64,000 nt of DNA, taken from the NCBI RefSeq assembly GCF_009870125.1, contig NC_046683.1, positions 16,935,001 to 16,999,000 on the forward strand, in the 5' to 3' direction. The stretch's first letter is position 1. Each line of letters begins with the position of its first letter. The stretch comes from Drosophila pseudoobscura. Taxonomy: Eukaryota; Arthropoda; Insecta; Diptera; Drosophilidae. A program made the translations under genes and the position numbers. This document shows positions 1 through 11,245 of this stretch, piece by piece. The notes under the pieces are model-generated. The model was not told the DNA's origin, did not search any database, and saw only the letters and a list, made by a program, of their open reading frames with translations.

Positions 1-2382
1 AATTACACGGTATAAACCACAAGCAACAAGAATGTAAAAAAGCAAAAACAAAACCAAAGCCGCCGCCTCCCTCCCTCCCTGAGCGGCATCTTCGGCACTC
101 TTCGGAATCGGGCAACCTTTGCCGATGGCCTTCATCAGCATTCTTGCGCTCGCTCTCCCTCTCCCTCTCTCCTCTCTCCTGTCTTTCCGCGCTCCTAACT
201 CTCTTTCAGATGATTCATTTTTCTTTTTTTTTTTATTAAAGTTTCGCCAGAGTTTTTGTTAGAGGGAAACACCTGGATAAATAAATAGGAAATACATACG
301 ATCCGACTCACTTTTTAGGTGCAAATATGAGTCAACGCACATACGACTCTCGCATGCGGCCCCACAAATTGTATATATATATATATGTACATAATTTGTT
401 AATATTAATGACAGCCGATTGTTCCCCTTGATTTCAAGAATTACTGTACACGATTTTGCTCCTAGAAATATACAGCAGGCGGGTATGTGTGTGCGTGTGC
501 GTGTGTGTGCCTGACCTTACACAAAGCTCTCTCGAGCGCTCTCTCTCTCTCTCACTCTGCCACTGCCTGCACTGCTTGGAAAGCTCTGCTTTAATAACCG
601 TTAATTCAATGCACTCGATACCCGAAGCCTGCTCATTAGAGGGCATAACAGGCAGAACGAAATATATTTGTCATTATTTTTTATCACCGAAACGTGAGCG
701 ACGTTCTGGGTTTGAGATTTTTGCGATTTTAGTTACGAGAAAAGAAATAAAAATCTTTTTTAGCAGAGGTTTTCTTTCAACGAAAGAATCGAATGCGAAG
801 AGAGAGAGAGAGACCGTGTGTGTGTGTGCTTTATGACGATGACTGGCCATGGGGCTGGGCTATATGGCTATATGGTATGTTGACCCAAGAGCCAACCCTT
901 TTGGCAAACACTGGACATACGAGAGGGCATATGTACATATATCAGACATGTGCGATCGGTTGAACGCTTTTATGGGGTTTACACAACCACATGCCACATG
1001 CCACATGCCCCATGCCCCGTGCATATATGTACTACCCGTAATGGCCCAAAGCTTCTCTGTTTATATGCTGCAAACCGTGCCTATTTTGCGCTTACTCATT
1101 TCCCAAAAACGTCACGTTGCTGCACACCAGAATGTGGAGCCAAGTGGGGCGTGAGATGCAACTGGGACTGGGGGATCAGGACCACGCCCACTTCGGACAA
1201 CGGACCGCCACAGATCGCTGCATTGTTGGGCCTTTGTTTGTATTTTTGTTGTCAATTCCGTTTGTTCAAAGCCCCCAAAACAAACAACAACAAAAAAACA
1301 AATTAATATATATACTAATAAAACTAGTCAACAGGCGAAACGAAACAACAACAAAAATACAATTTATTACAACTTTTTCTTTAAATTTTTTAAAGTCTAA
1401 ATTTCCAAGAAATCATTTTTTTTTTTTTTTAAATATGAAAAATCAAGTCCAAAATTGGGGGAAATGAATGAAAATCTTCCAAAAGTTAAGTAAATTTATA
1501 GTACAAATTTGTAATAAAACAAAAAAACGTTCACATAATGATAATAATATACCATAAAAGAGGTAAAGGTTAGGGTCCGCCTCCATTCCGCCTCCATTCA
1601 ACCGATGATAAGCTCAGGAAATAAATGAAGGTTGAAGGTGAAGAAAACATCGTGCACTTGACCCGTGGTTCCACTTCAATGGAGCTCGCTCCAATGCCCC
1701 CTCCATTGCCCCCCCCCCCCCCCTGGAAAGCCCTCGCAAGGGCGGGGAAGTGGGCGTGTTTCCGGGTTCCATGTTTCCGCTTTTTGGGCAAACGAAACGT
1801 CAATAGTTGAACAAATTAATTTGCTGTTTGCATTGCTGTTGCCAGGCAGTTGCATGCCACAAAAACAGCAGCTGTCCCACCACCAACAAACCCCTCCCCC
1901 TCCCCCCAATCCCACCCTAATTTCAATGGCAGGCGCCCGGGTATCCGGGGATCCTTAGGCGCTACCGAAAGGTAGTCATCGACTGCATCCCAAAAGCGGA
2001 AGCATAAAACGCAACCGAAAGCCATCTGGAGCACACACACCACCGCACCGCACCCAAACACCACAGGAATATGCCATACGACCTACTCTTACGACTAGAA
2101 TATACCCCGTCAGAGGTGTTCCCATTAGAGATCTCGCCAGGAACTGGGATTATACGAAAAATGGACTCCTCCTTCGGTTCCTCTTTTTAAAAATACCTTT
2201 GTATATGCCTAGATTCATCGAATCTTTAATCGTATACGTGTCACGCGTCATACGACAGCGCCCTTCGGTCGTAGCAGGTCTTAGATCTCCTCAGATCGAA
2301 GCTGAAAATACTGATAATACCCGTCGAGAGCCCACATATCCCAGAGGAGACACGGCATACCCTGCAGGGCCGGGCATAGGGC

Positions 2383-2445
2383 ATGGAAAGGGGAACGGGG
2401 AACGGGAAGGGGAACGGAACGGGAAGGGGAACGGGACAGACACCC
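2383..2445 (+). repeat. G-rich minisatellite, possible G-quadruplex
   Basis: Variants of the 7-mer GGGGAAC and of GGGAAG are repeated head to tail, giving many G3-G4 runs separated by 2-4 bases. This pattern allows G-quadruplex folding on the plus strand. It lies in the presumed bazooka intron. No function is implied. Confidence 0.7.
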
Positions 2446-3679
2446 ACACACGTGCGTGCGCGTGTCCGAAAATAGATACTCAATTAGTGTGGCAATAAAA
2501 CGTTTTGTAATTCTAGAATGGAACGTATATCCCCCGCCCCTCTCCACTCCCCTCCCCTCCTAATGCCCCTCCTGCAGGCATCCACAAAAAAAAAAAAAAA
2601 ATCGTGCAATCGTGCGAGGCGGCAGCCAAATGGAAGTCAAATAGAAACATACCTCAATTCCATCTTTATCCCTTGACTTTTTCACCTCCTCCCTCCTTTG
2701 TCGCCAGCCCTCCCTCCCAGAACCGAGACCTAGACCGAGTGGCACTGCCGCACGTAAATTACTCTCATTTTGGAGGATTTTTCCTCTTCCATTCCTTAGA
2801 ATTTCACAATTCAATTGAGGTTTTTGGCTGCCAATCGATGGATGGATAGACTTTTGTGAGTTCTAATCGATCGATAGAGCGAATGTGGGCGATAGCCCCA
2901 ATGAATATTTCTTTTCTGTGGCGAGTGGGTGTCGCTGTGGAAATTATTTTCAATTACCAGAAGATATAAAGAGAGACAAAAACAAAACAACAAAAAACAT
3001 ACACATTAAAACCGTAATTCAATTGAATTTTTCGCTCCTAATTTGGTATCTGGACTGCCACAGACAGAGAGAGAGAGCCAGAGCCAGACAGTGAATCAGC
3101 AAAGCCCACAATGCACTGCCAATAATAATAATAATAATAATAGTATCTACAGATATGTATCTACTAGTAGAAAGAAAAAAAGTGACGCTATAAGTACGTT
3201 CGGGCCAGTCATTACACACATATGTATATGTATTTGTACGTGGATTGGTATAAAAAATATATATTTATATGTGTATACCTTCAGGTGGCTGTCATGACAA
3301 CCGACAAAACAGAAACCGAAACAAAAACTATTATTATTACGAGTATAGGCCACTGCAGTCGCAGGGGGTTGCCCTGTTCTGTAGTACAGTGCTACCTGAC
3401 GGTTGAAGGCTGATGGCTGCAGGAGGAGGAGGAGGAGGAGGGATTGTCCCCTGACGCTGCGTGTCTGCCACTTGAAAAATAGACTCATTTTCTTACAACA
3501 CTTTTCTGGTTTTGTTTACATTTCTTCTAGAACGATTCTTGCCTGACCTATGACCTGCAGGCCAGGCTCGTTTTGCCATCAACGAATATTTGTGGAGTTT
3601 TTTGGAGACTTTAGTATGTGAGATTATTATTATTGGAAGCCACAAGGGTGGAGGATGATTTGCTCTATACTTTAAAGAT

Positions 3680-4215
3680 TTATACCCATAATAAAAATAA
3701 TAATAAATAAAAATAATAAATAATAAAAAATAAAAATAAATAATAATAATAAAAAATAAAAATAACTAATACAAAATAAAAATAAATAACAATAATAAAT
3801 TATATTAAAAATAATAACTAATTTAAATATATGTATATTTATCTTTAGAGCCCATGGAAAACGATAAAATACCACTTAAGAACATGTTTTTTTATTAATT
3901 AAAAAAAAACAGAATTTTTGGTTTGAATTGAAAATGTAAAAAATATGAACAATTCAAAGTTCTCATCCAGCCTAATTTTTGTGTCATTTTTATAGTTAAA
4001 AAATTATTTAAATACAAGATACATATTATTTTTTGTTTATTTTTTTTATATATTATATAATTATATATATTATTATAATATTATTAATATTATTAATATT
4101 ATTATTATTATTATTATATTATTATATTTATATTATATTTATTTTATTATTATTATTATTTATTATATATATTAATATATTATATTTATTTTTTATTTAT
4201 TTATTTCCATAATAT
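3680..4215. repeat. AT-rich low-complexity block (AAT/ATT repeats)
   Basis: Two back-to-back simple-sequence blocks: AATAA-type on the plus strand (about 3690-3830) and TATTAT-type (about 4020-4215), with almost no G or C between them. No gene is seen. The short ORF on the minus strand is a product of the repeat. Confidence 0.8.
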
Positions 4216-4977
4216 TTTAAAGTCCCCCTAGACCTTTTTTGTCTTTATAGTTATGCCCTGCACTGTACTTTTATTTTGGTGAAGCAAAAAAATTGATTTT
4301 CTTCTAGAAGGAAAGGAAGAAGAAACAGAGAGGGAGGAGGGGGACGGGGAAGGAAAAGAGATTAGATAACAAAAAAAAAATAGATGTACCTAGCAGGCAG
4401 GAAAATATAATGGAATCGAATAGAACTAGAACTAGAGGTAGTTTGAGGCAGGTCGTAAAACATCTGCCATGGTTTTGGTTTTGGTTTTGTTTTTGGTTTT
4501 GGTTCTGGTGTCTCCCCCTCTTTTGAGCCTCATAATTGGCTTTCATTTGGCCATGGTTTTTGCTTTTGCTTTTTAAATATTTTGCCTCGTTAGAGAATCA
4601 AAGAAAAAGAATGAAGGAGAGCCAAAGGGAGGCAATGGGAACCTGCTTCCCTATATATGCCGTAATCTATCCCCCAGTTTGGGTGTAAAATCCATTCAGA
4701 TGCGATCCAACCCCCCCTCCGAGCCCCCCTCGAAAAGGAATTCCATGCGAAATTCCATGAAAACTTCTCAAGGTGTTTGCTGCTTGGTTTTATTGATTGT
4801 TTCGTTGCCCACCCCCCACTCTCCCCCCACCCCGCTCCGCTCCGCCTGTACTCATTGTCGTTCCACATTCCACACAGTGCCCAGTACCCCCCTCCACCTC
4901 CCTCCCTCCCTCCGCGCAACGCCTTCATTCTCCATATGGGAGGTGCTGGCTGCTACCATATTTTCATTCTAATTATT

Positions 4978-5075
4978 GGTGGAGGGGAGGAGGGGGGGGA
5001 GGGGGGCTTAAACCAATTAGAGCGCACTCAAAATACACTAACAATTAGTGGGGGGAGGGGGGGAGCGGTTGTAGA
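4978..5075 (+). repeat. G-rich runs in the bazooka intron
   Basis: Several uninterrupted runs of 5-9 G are separated by A or GA, for example around 4985-5008 and 5049-5066. Only the base composition is evident. It could form G-quadruplex structures on the plus strand. Confidence 0.6.
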
Positions 5076-6723
5076 AAAATCCACAAATTTTAAGTGCAAA
5101 AAATACATCTATGAAAGAGACAGAGACAGAGAGAAAGAGAGAGAGAGAGAGCGTTGGATATTTCTCGTTATGACTGAACAAAAAAAAAATGTACAAATTG
5201 TTCAAAAACTGGTTTTCTGCTGTTGCCACTTAATGCCAAGAATTTCAGCAGCAGCGGCAGCAGCAGCCCCACACAGAAACAGAGAAAGAGGCAGAGAAGG
5301 AGACAGCGACAGAGACAGCGACAGAGACAAGCGAAAAATGCTCAATGAATTTTTTGTTGTTGCTAAGCTTTGCGTTTGATGTCCCCCCCCCTTGCCCCTT
5401 GCCCAAAAGGGTATCTGCTAGTCGGCAAATTGCTGCTGCAAATTGCACGACGAGATGGCACGGGGAGAACAGTTCCTACCCCTTCCCCTTGCCCCATGCC
5501 CCCACAACAGAGCGGGCTTTTATTTTTTTTGATAAGAAACGTCGAAACGCCCACTAAAGCGGCGCTCGAACAAAGGCGTTCTGGGGGGGGAGATCGTGGA
5601 ATCATGGGAACGGATTAAAAATATTTAAAAAAAAATTTTTAAAAAAATAAATAAATAAATAAATGTAGATGGATTGTTTCATTTACATTTTCGACAATTC
5701 AATATTAAAAATAATTAATTAAAACAATATAAAATAAAAATATTTTTTGAATTAATTGATTATTTTTAATTACTAAAATTTAATATATAAAATATACACA
5801 CATATATACAAATATATAACATTTGTGGGAAATATATTTAATTCAAATATGAAATATATTAAATTATCTATGTATATTTTATATTTAAATTTGAATAATA
5901 ATAACTTTGAAAAATTGAATATTTAATTTAAATATTTATCTCTAAGAAAAATAAATATATGTAAATATTATGCCAGTGGAGATTGTAAAAGAAGGATTGT
6001 TTTATGTACGTTTTCGACAATTCAATATTAAAAATAATTAATTCAAAAAATATAAAATAAATACATTTTTTGAATAAATGAATTATTTTTTATTCTTTAA
6101 TTAATAATATTTAATATATAAAATATATATATAAAAATATACAAAACTCGTTAAGGTCAAAATAAAATATATGTATTACATTTGTAGAATATATTTAATT
6201 CAAATATGAAATATATTCAATTACATATGTATGTATATATATTTTATATTTAAATTTGAATAATAATAACTTTAAAAAATCGAATATTTCATTAAAATTT
6301 TTATCTCTGAGACAATTAAATATAAATATTATATAATACTAAAAACATTATTCCAGTGGAAATACAAAAATAAGGACATTTTCGTGTACGTTTTCGGCAA
6401 TTCAATATTAAAAATAATTAATTAATTCAAAAAAGAAAATATAAAACGAGGGGGAACGTTGTGAGTTGCTGCGGACACCGCAACTCTACGGTTATACCCG
6501 ATACTAAGTCAGTATGGCTCTCCTCCGGCAGACGCCGCTAATATTTAACGACACGACAAAGAGTGCGTGCGAGAGAGACAGAAAATCAGTATGAGCGTGA
6601 CGTCGGGCGCTGCGTAGCCACTACAAATTGATTTCTTGCTTTTGGCTATAAACTGATAGATATGGTCATTATCTATGATTCTGCGTTTTTAGTTTTCTCA
6701 AATCTGCAATATTGTGGATGCAA

Positions 6724-7223
6724 CAGATTTTCGTCCTTTGTGGGGGCGGATGGGGGTGGGGCGAAATTCTGAGATATACGTTTTATAGTGACATCTTAAA
6801 GGAGTGTGTGTACCAAATTTGGTTACTCTAGCCTTAATAGTCTCTGAGATTTGTGGTTGCCTCAGATTTTCGTCCTTTGCGGGGGCGGAAGGGGGTGTGG
6901 CGAAATTTGGACATGAAACGGTCAAGGTCCGATATCACAGGAGTGTGGATACCAAATTTGGTTGCTCTGGCTTTTATAGGTTCTGAGATCCTTGAACTCA
7001 TATTTTGCAATTGGCAAAACCGACCATGAAACCTGTGTGTTAGAGTGAGACAGAGCGATAAAGAGTGAAATTGTTTTCTTGATTCTGCCTATAATATTTA
7101 TACGATCTGGTTCAGATTTTGCACTCTGTAAGATATAGTCATCTTCTACGATTCTGCGTTTTTAGTTTTCTCGTATCTTTAAAATTGTGGATGCCACAGA
7201 TTTTCGCCCTTTGTGGGGGCGGA
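6724..7223 (+). repeat. Three copies of a GC-rich internal repeat in the Helentron-like element
   Basis: The phrase CAGATTTTCGTCCTTTG followed by GGGGGCGGA occurs at about 6724-6750, 6863-6889 and 7197-7223. Each is followed by a similar GTGGGGCGAAATT-type tail and a TACCAAATTTGGTTGCTCT-type phrase. The unit is repeated within one mobile element and has no open frame. Confidence 0.75.
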
Positions 7224-7338
7224 AGTGGGCGGGGCAAAGTTTTTAAATATTTTTGTAGCAGTGACATATCACAGAAGTCTGGATCCAAAACATCGTTGCT
7301 CTAGCTCTTATAGTCTTTGAGCATTAGGCGCTGAAGGG

Positions 7339-7397
7339 GACGGACAGACGGACAGACGGACAGACGGACGGACGGACGGACGGACAGACAGACAGGG
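7339..7397 (+). repeat. GACGGACA microsatellite
   Basis: Tandem CGGACAGA and CGGA units near the 3' part of the Helentron-like element. Such an internal microsatellite is typical of DINE-1-type elements. Confidence 0.8.
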
Positions 7398-9531
7398 CTC
7401 AATCGACTCGGCTATTGATGCTGATCAAGAATATATATACTTTATGGGGTCGGAAACGATTCCTTCTGGACGTTACACACATCCACTTTTACCACAAATC
7501 TAATATACCCCAATACTCATTTTGAGTATCGGGTATAAAAACTCTTCAAAGTAAAAATATAATATATAACATTTGTAGGATATATTTAATTCCAATATGA
7601 ATCATATTAAATGAAATATATATTATATATTATGTATATTTCACATTTAAATTTTAATTGATTAATTAATGATTTTAAAAATACTGGAAAATATGTTGTT
7701 GGGGTACTATAATATTTTTTCTCTCAGAATGAACAAATTCAAAAATTAAATGCAATCGAAACATTTCCGGGATTCAGTTAGTAATTCTTTAAAAAACAAA
7801 CCACGTTTATCCATTGCTCCATAGCCCCCCGGGGGTTGCATTCCACAGATACTGGTAGTGGAATAAAGTCCACAAATGCCACCCACATGCCCACATGCCG
7901 AATAAAACATATTTAAATGCCATAATGGGACTTATCTTGTATCTTGTGGCTAGAATATGCAACTGCAATTGGTTTCAATCTGTTTCTGGTTCTGTTTTTG
8001 GCACTGACACATGCTCGAAACAAAAGAAAGAAAAGCGAAAATCCACACAAGAAAACCATGACGAGCGGAGAGATAAATAATAAAAAGAAAACACAAAATA
8101 GAGCCAAAGCAGCTGCAAAGCACAAAATGGAATCGGAATCGGAGTGAAAATATGTCCAAGCAGTGCAAGCAGTACATACATACATACATATGTACATCGG
8201 GAGAGGAGACCGACCGACTGCCGTAAAGAATTCCAAAATGCAAAGCTGGGAAGACATTTGATTTTTGTCGAGTTTGCAGAAAAAGTTATTCAGAGCGGGG
8301 GGGAGGGGGCACGGGGCACGGGGTACGGTTACGGGGTGTGGTATAATTTAATTGCATAATTAGCAAGTTGTAGATTTTGTGGGGAGTTTTTTCTTTTTTT
8401 TCGATTTGGTTTGGTCTGGAATCTGCCGCCGGTGCCGCCGCCGCCGCTGCACACGTGATCGCGAAATGGAGAGCGTCTCCAGGTCTCACAGTCTCATCTC
8501 GTTCTTCGCTGCACAGCTGACACAGTTTTCACATCTTTTGCGGCCAGACAATGGAAGCAAACCGAACCGAATCGAAATGAACGGAAAAATTCACACAGGT
8601 TGCACCGGAAATGGAGCCAGGCCCGCGGCCCGCGGCCCCCTACTGGAGCACATATCCAAATAATTCATATAATGATTTAATCAAAATGGAAAAGCTACAG
8701 CTCCACTCCCCACTATTCGAAAATTGATTTCACTGGAAAAGCCAGACCTTTTTTGATTAATTATACTACTCGTAGGATCCCAACCCAACCGAAACCCAAA
8801 ACACACACAAATTTCCCATTAATTAGGGTTCCACATCTCCAGATCTGGATCCCCATAGGGCAGCGCCCGGTGCATCTCGTCTCCCACTCCCACTCTCACT
8901 GTGGCGTTTTTGTTGTTTACCTGTCGCTGCCTCGCACACACACACACACACACACGCCGCTGGTTACTGTGGTTGTAACCCGGGATGGGTTCAAATGGGT
9001 TCAGAGAGATATCAAAAATGTTCTTTTGATTGCCGGCTTGCCCTTTTCTCTTACATTATTATAATTCTCATGCTTATTTTGGCTCTTCTTTGCTTCGTCT
9101 CATTCTTTTCTTTCTTTTTTTCTTTTCGATTTGTTTGTTGTTGTTATCATCTCTACGAAATTCCTCGTTTTTTTCGGTGTTTGTTTTTATGGCTCACTCA
9201 CTCTGCCCCTGCTCCCTCACCCTCTCTTTCCATCACTGTCTTATCATTATTCAAATATTTTACCTACACACACACACACACACTTATGCACTCTTCTTCT
9301 GTCACTGTTACTGTTCATTGTTTCTTGTCTCTGTCTTGCCGCAGAGCGCCGAGGGGCTGGCGGCTCCCCTTCCTCCCAAGAAGAACCTTTTTTTGTGTGT
9401 CTTTCGGATCGGATCGGGTCTTTCGTTTTGGGCTTCACTTCAGCTATTTTATTCTTATGTAATTACTCTCTTTCTCAAGTGCAGCATTTCCGCTGTCGAA
9501 TAGAATGGGGGGGGGGGGGGCTGCTTCTTAC

Positions 9532-9651
9532 CTTTCCGGCTGCCTTGATGTAGCGCCGCGTTGCCTCCTTGACCAATTCGCTGACGAGAAGTTCTCCGGA
9601 GCCGCAGGGCACCAGAATGCGCACATCGCCGAAGCAAACGGTAACCTTCAT
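9532..9651 (-). CDS. baz: bazooka (Par-3), first coding exon
   Basis: The exon encodes 40 residues, starting MKVTVCFGDVRILVPCGSGE and ending in a lysine codon directly before a GTAAG donor. I recognise this as the N-terminus of Bazooka/Par-3, the start of the CR1 oligomerisation domain (PB1-like fold). Par-3 multimerises through it at the apical cortex with aPKC and Par-6 to set epithelial and neuroblast polarity. The PDZ domains and the rest of the protein are encoded past the left edge. The start is the only ATG in frame. Upstream sequence (9652 to about 10700) is the presumed 5' leader. The match is to remembered family sequence and no alignment was run. Confidence 0.92.
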
Positions 9652-10700
9652 TTCGTTTGTATTGCTCTTGTTGTATTGGTATTTTTACACTTTACTGTTT
9701 GTTGTTGTTGTTTTTGTTGCTGTTAATGCACTTTCTATTTCACTCACACGCACGCACATGTATTTCGTTGTTGTTTTAGTAATTATTAATTATATTAATA
9801 ATAATGCACACGTTTTTTCCAATGGAATGCTCTTCTTTATGCTTGTCTGCCCGCTGCCGCTGCTGCTGCTGCTGCTGCTGCAGTTTGTTGTTGGCATCCT
9901 CTCTCTTCTTCTTGTTCGTGGTTTTTCGGTTTTCAGTTGTTAGAGAGGCAGCTGCAGTGGAGGAGAATAGTGATCTAGCGTGCGAGCGAGATGGCCTGCT
10001 AGTCGAACGAAAAAGGACTTGGACGTCGCAGTCGCTGCCGCTGCTTCGGCGCACTTGACAGCTGTACAACTACAACACACCTCTGTTCTCTCTCTGTCTG
10101 TCTGTATCTCTCTCTTTCCTGCTCACTCTCACTGAGCGCGATCGTGGTGTGTTTTTGTGTATGGCTTTTTATCTTGCGCTCTCAATCGAGGATGCACGCG
10201 TCAAAGAAGTATTTTGTGGCTTCTACTACTCTCTTTGCCCTGCCACTTATTTACTTAGCATATTTCACTCTTTTTGTCGTTTTCGTTGTTGTTGCTGGTG
10301 CTGTTGGGTTGCATGAATCACACATCACACGCGCGCACAAAACGAGTTACAACAACACGAAAGGCAAACAACAACGGGCCAAGATCATCGGAAACGTCGT
10401 AACAAAACGAGCGTCACACCAGCAAAAAAAAAAAACTATATACACAAATATACGTATATATCTGCAATAATCTGCTTTTGTAGTCGATTGCCGCCGCCGC
10501 AGCGCCAGCCAGAGCTGCAGTTCTCCTTTGTGCGTTTAAGCCGTGGTTTTTAGTCGTTGTTTGGCCTAAAACTACAACCAAGATTTGGCGCATAGATTCG
10601 GCTTGATCATTTCTCGTTGTCAGCGTCGCTGTCGTCGCGTTTCGTAGTGGGTTATTTCCCTCCCCGCTCACTCACACTTATTGCCGTCTTAACGTATTTT
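9652..10700 (-). promoter_or_regulatory. baz: Presumed bazooka 5' leader and promoter region
   Basis: About 1 kb upstream of the bazooka start codon, without long credible coding frames. It is rich in CAA-type triplets on the minus strand and CA repeats, as is common in long fly 5' leaders. No TATA box or clear initiator could be assigned with confidence, so the transcription start is unknown. Confidence 0.4.
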
Positions 10701-10830
10701 TTAAACTTAAAAAAATTAACAAAAATAAACGAGCTGCCAGTTAAACATCGCGCGAGCTTTTCTTCACGAATACATCAATGGAAAAAAATTCGTCACTGTT
10801 TTCATTGTTTTATTCCGACGCGCGCAGCAA

Positions 10831-10915
10831 GAGTGTGACCGGCCATCCGACCGTCAGAAATATACCGAAACATACCGTCTCATTTAAAAAATATACCGTC
10901 AATATACTGACGAAC
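10831..10915 (-). promoter_or_regulatory. Motif 1 plus Motif 6 cluster, copy 1
   Basis: Read on the minus strand: Motif 6-like GGTATATTT words, then GGTCACACTC at 10831-10841 (Motif 1, bound by M1BP). This combination typifies TATA-less housekeeping promoters in flies. Whether it drives a gene here is unknown; bazooka lies downstream on the same strand. Confidence 0.5.
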
Positions 10916-11150
10916 TCAAGTTCTACTATACATATTCCTCGTTTTCTTTGTTCCGTTGAATATTACTAGCTATATAGAACATTTAGCCGTGCCCACATAA
11001 TTTAAGCCTATTGATGAATCAATTTTCTACTTAACTGGCTTATTTTAAACACTTGCTTTTATTGTATTTTGACTAAAACAAGGTTCACGAATACATCAAC
11101 GGAAAAAAATTCGTCACTGTTTTCATTGTTTCATTCCGACGCGCGCAGCA

Positions 11151-11245
11151 AGAGTGTGACCGCGGCCTTATCGATAAAATATGCCATCCGACCGTCAGAA
11201 ATATACCGAAACATACCGTCTCACTTAAGAAATATACCGTCAATA
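11151..11245 (-). promoter_or_regulatory. Motif 1, DRE and Motif 6 cluster, copy 2
   Basis: Same layout as the first copy, with an inserted DRE palindrome TATCGATA at 11169-11176 between Motif 1 and the Motif 6 words. DRE is bound by DREF/BEAF-type factors. Motif identity is established knowledge; activity is inference. Confidence 0.5.

Larger units (their letters stand above)
6450..7540 (+). mobile_element. Helentron/DINE-1-like non-autonomous element
   Basis: About 1.1 kb, non-coding. It has a 14-base inverted pair near its ends, TTATACCCGATACT at 6492-6505 and its complement AGTATCGGGTATAA at 7525-7538. It carries a GACGGACA microsatellite followed by text ending in a TATACTTTATGGGGTCGG phrase. 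This arrangement of subterminal inverted repeat, internal microsatellite and GGGTATAA end is what I know of Drosophila DINE-1/INE-1 Helentrons. It is inserted in an AT-rich tandem repeat, which marks its borders. The family name is from memory, so it is less sure than the presence of an element. Confidence 0.65.
5669..7765. repeat. Three AT-rich tandem repeat units of about 325-380 bp, third split by an insertion
   Basis: Units start at about 5669, 5994 and 6373, each with the phrase TTTTCGRCAATTCAATATTA. All continue through similar AT-rich text containing ATTTGTRGRATATATTTAAT and a CTCTGAGA-like end. The third unit is interrupted at about 6449 by the Helentron-like element and resumes at about 7541 with the same downstream text. 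Units differ by many point changes and small indels, so the duplication is not recent. No coding capacity is seen. Confidence 0.75.
1..9531 (-). other. baz: Non-coding stretch, probable first coding-side intron of bazooka
   Basis: No exon-like coding segment was found on either strand. The minus-strand bazooka coding exon at 9532-9651 ends in a GTAAG donor pointing into this stretch, so it is read as intron. It contains CA/GT and GA/CT microsatellites, poly-G and poly-C runs, and long AT-rich blocks. The ORFs here are low-complexity or repeat-driven. The next expected bazooka exon is not in the window, so the intron extends past its left edge. The intron reading is an inference from exon position and strand. 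Confidence 0.7.

Noticed and set aside
4777-5379. 200-codon plus-strand ORF
   Set aside because: It runs through C-rich, G-rich and GA microsatellite text, with residues in long simple runs and no domain. It overlaps other equally long frames in the same repeats.
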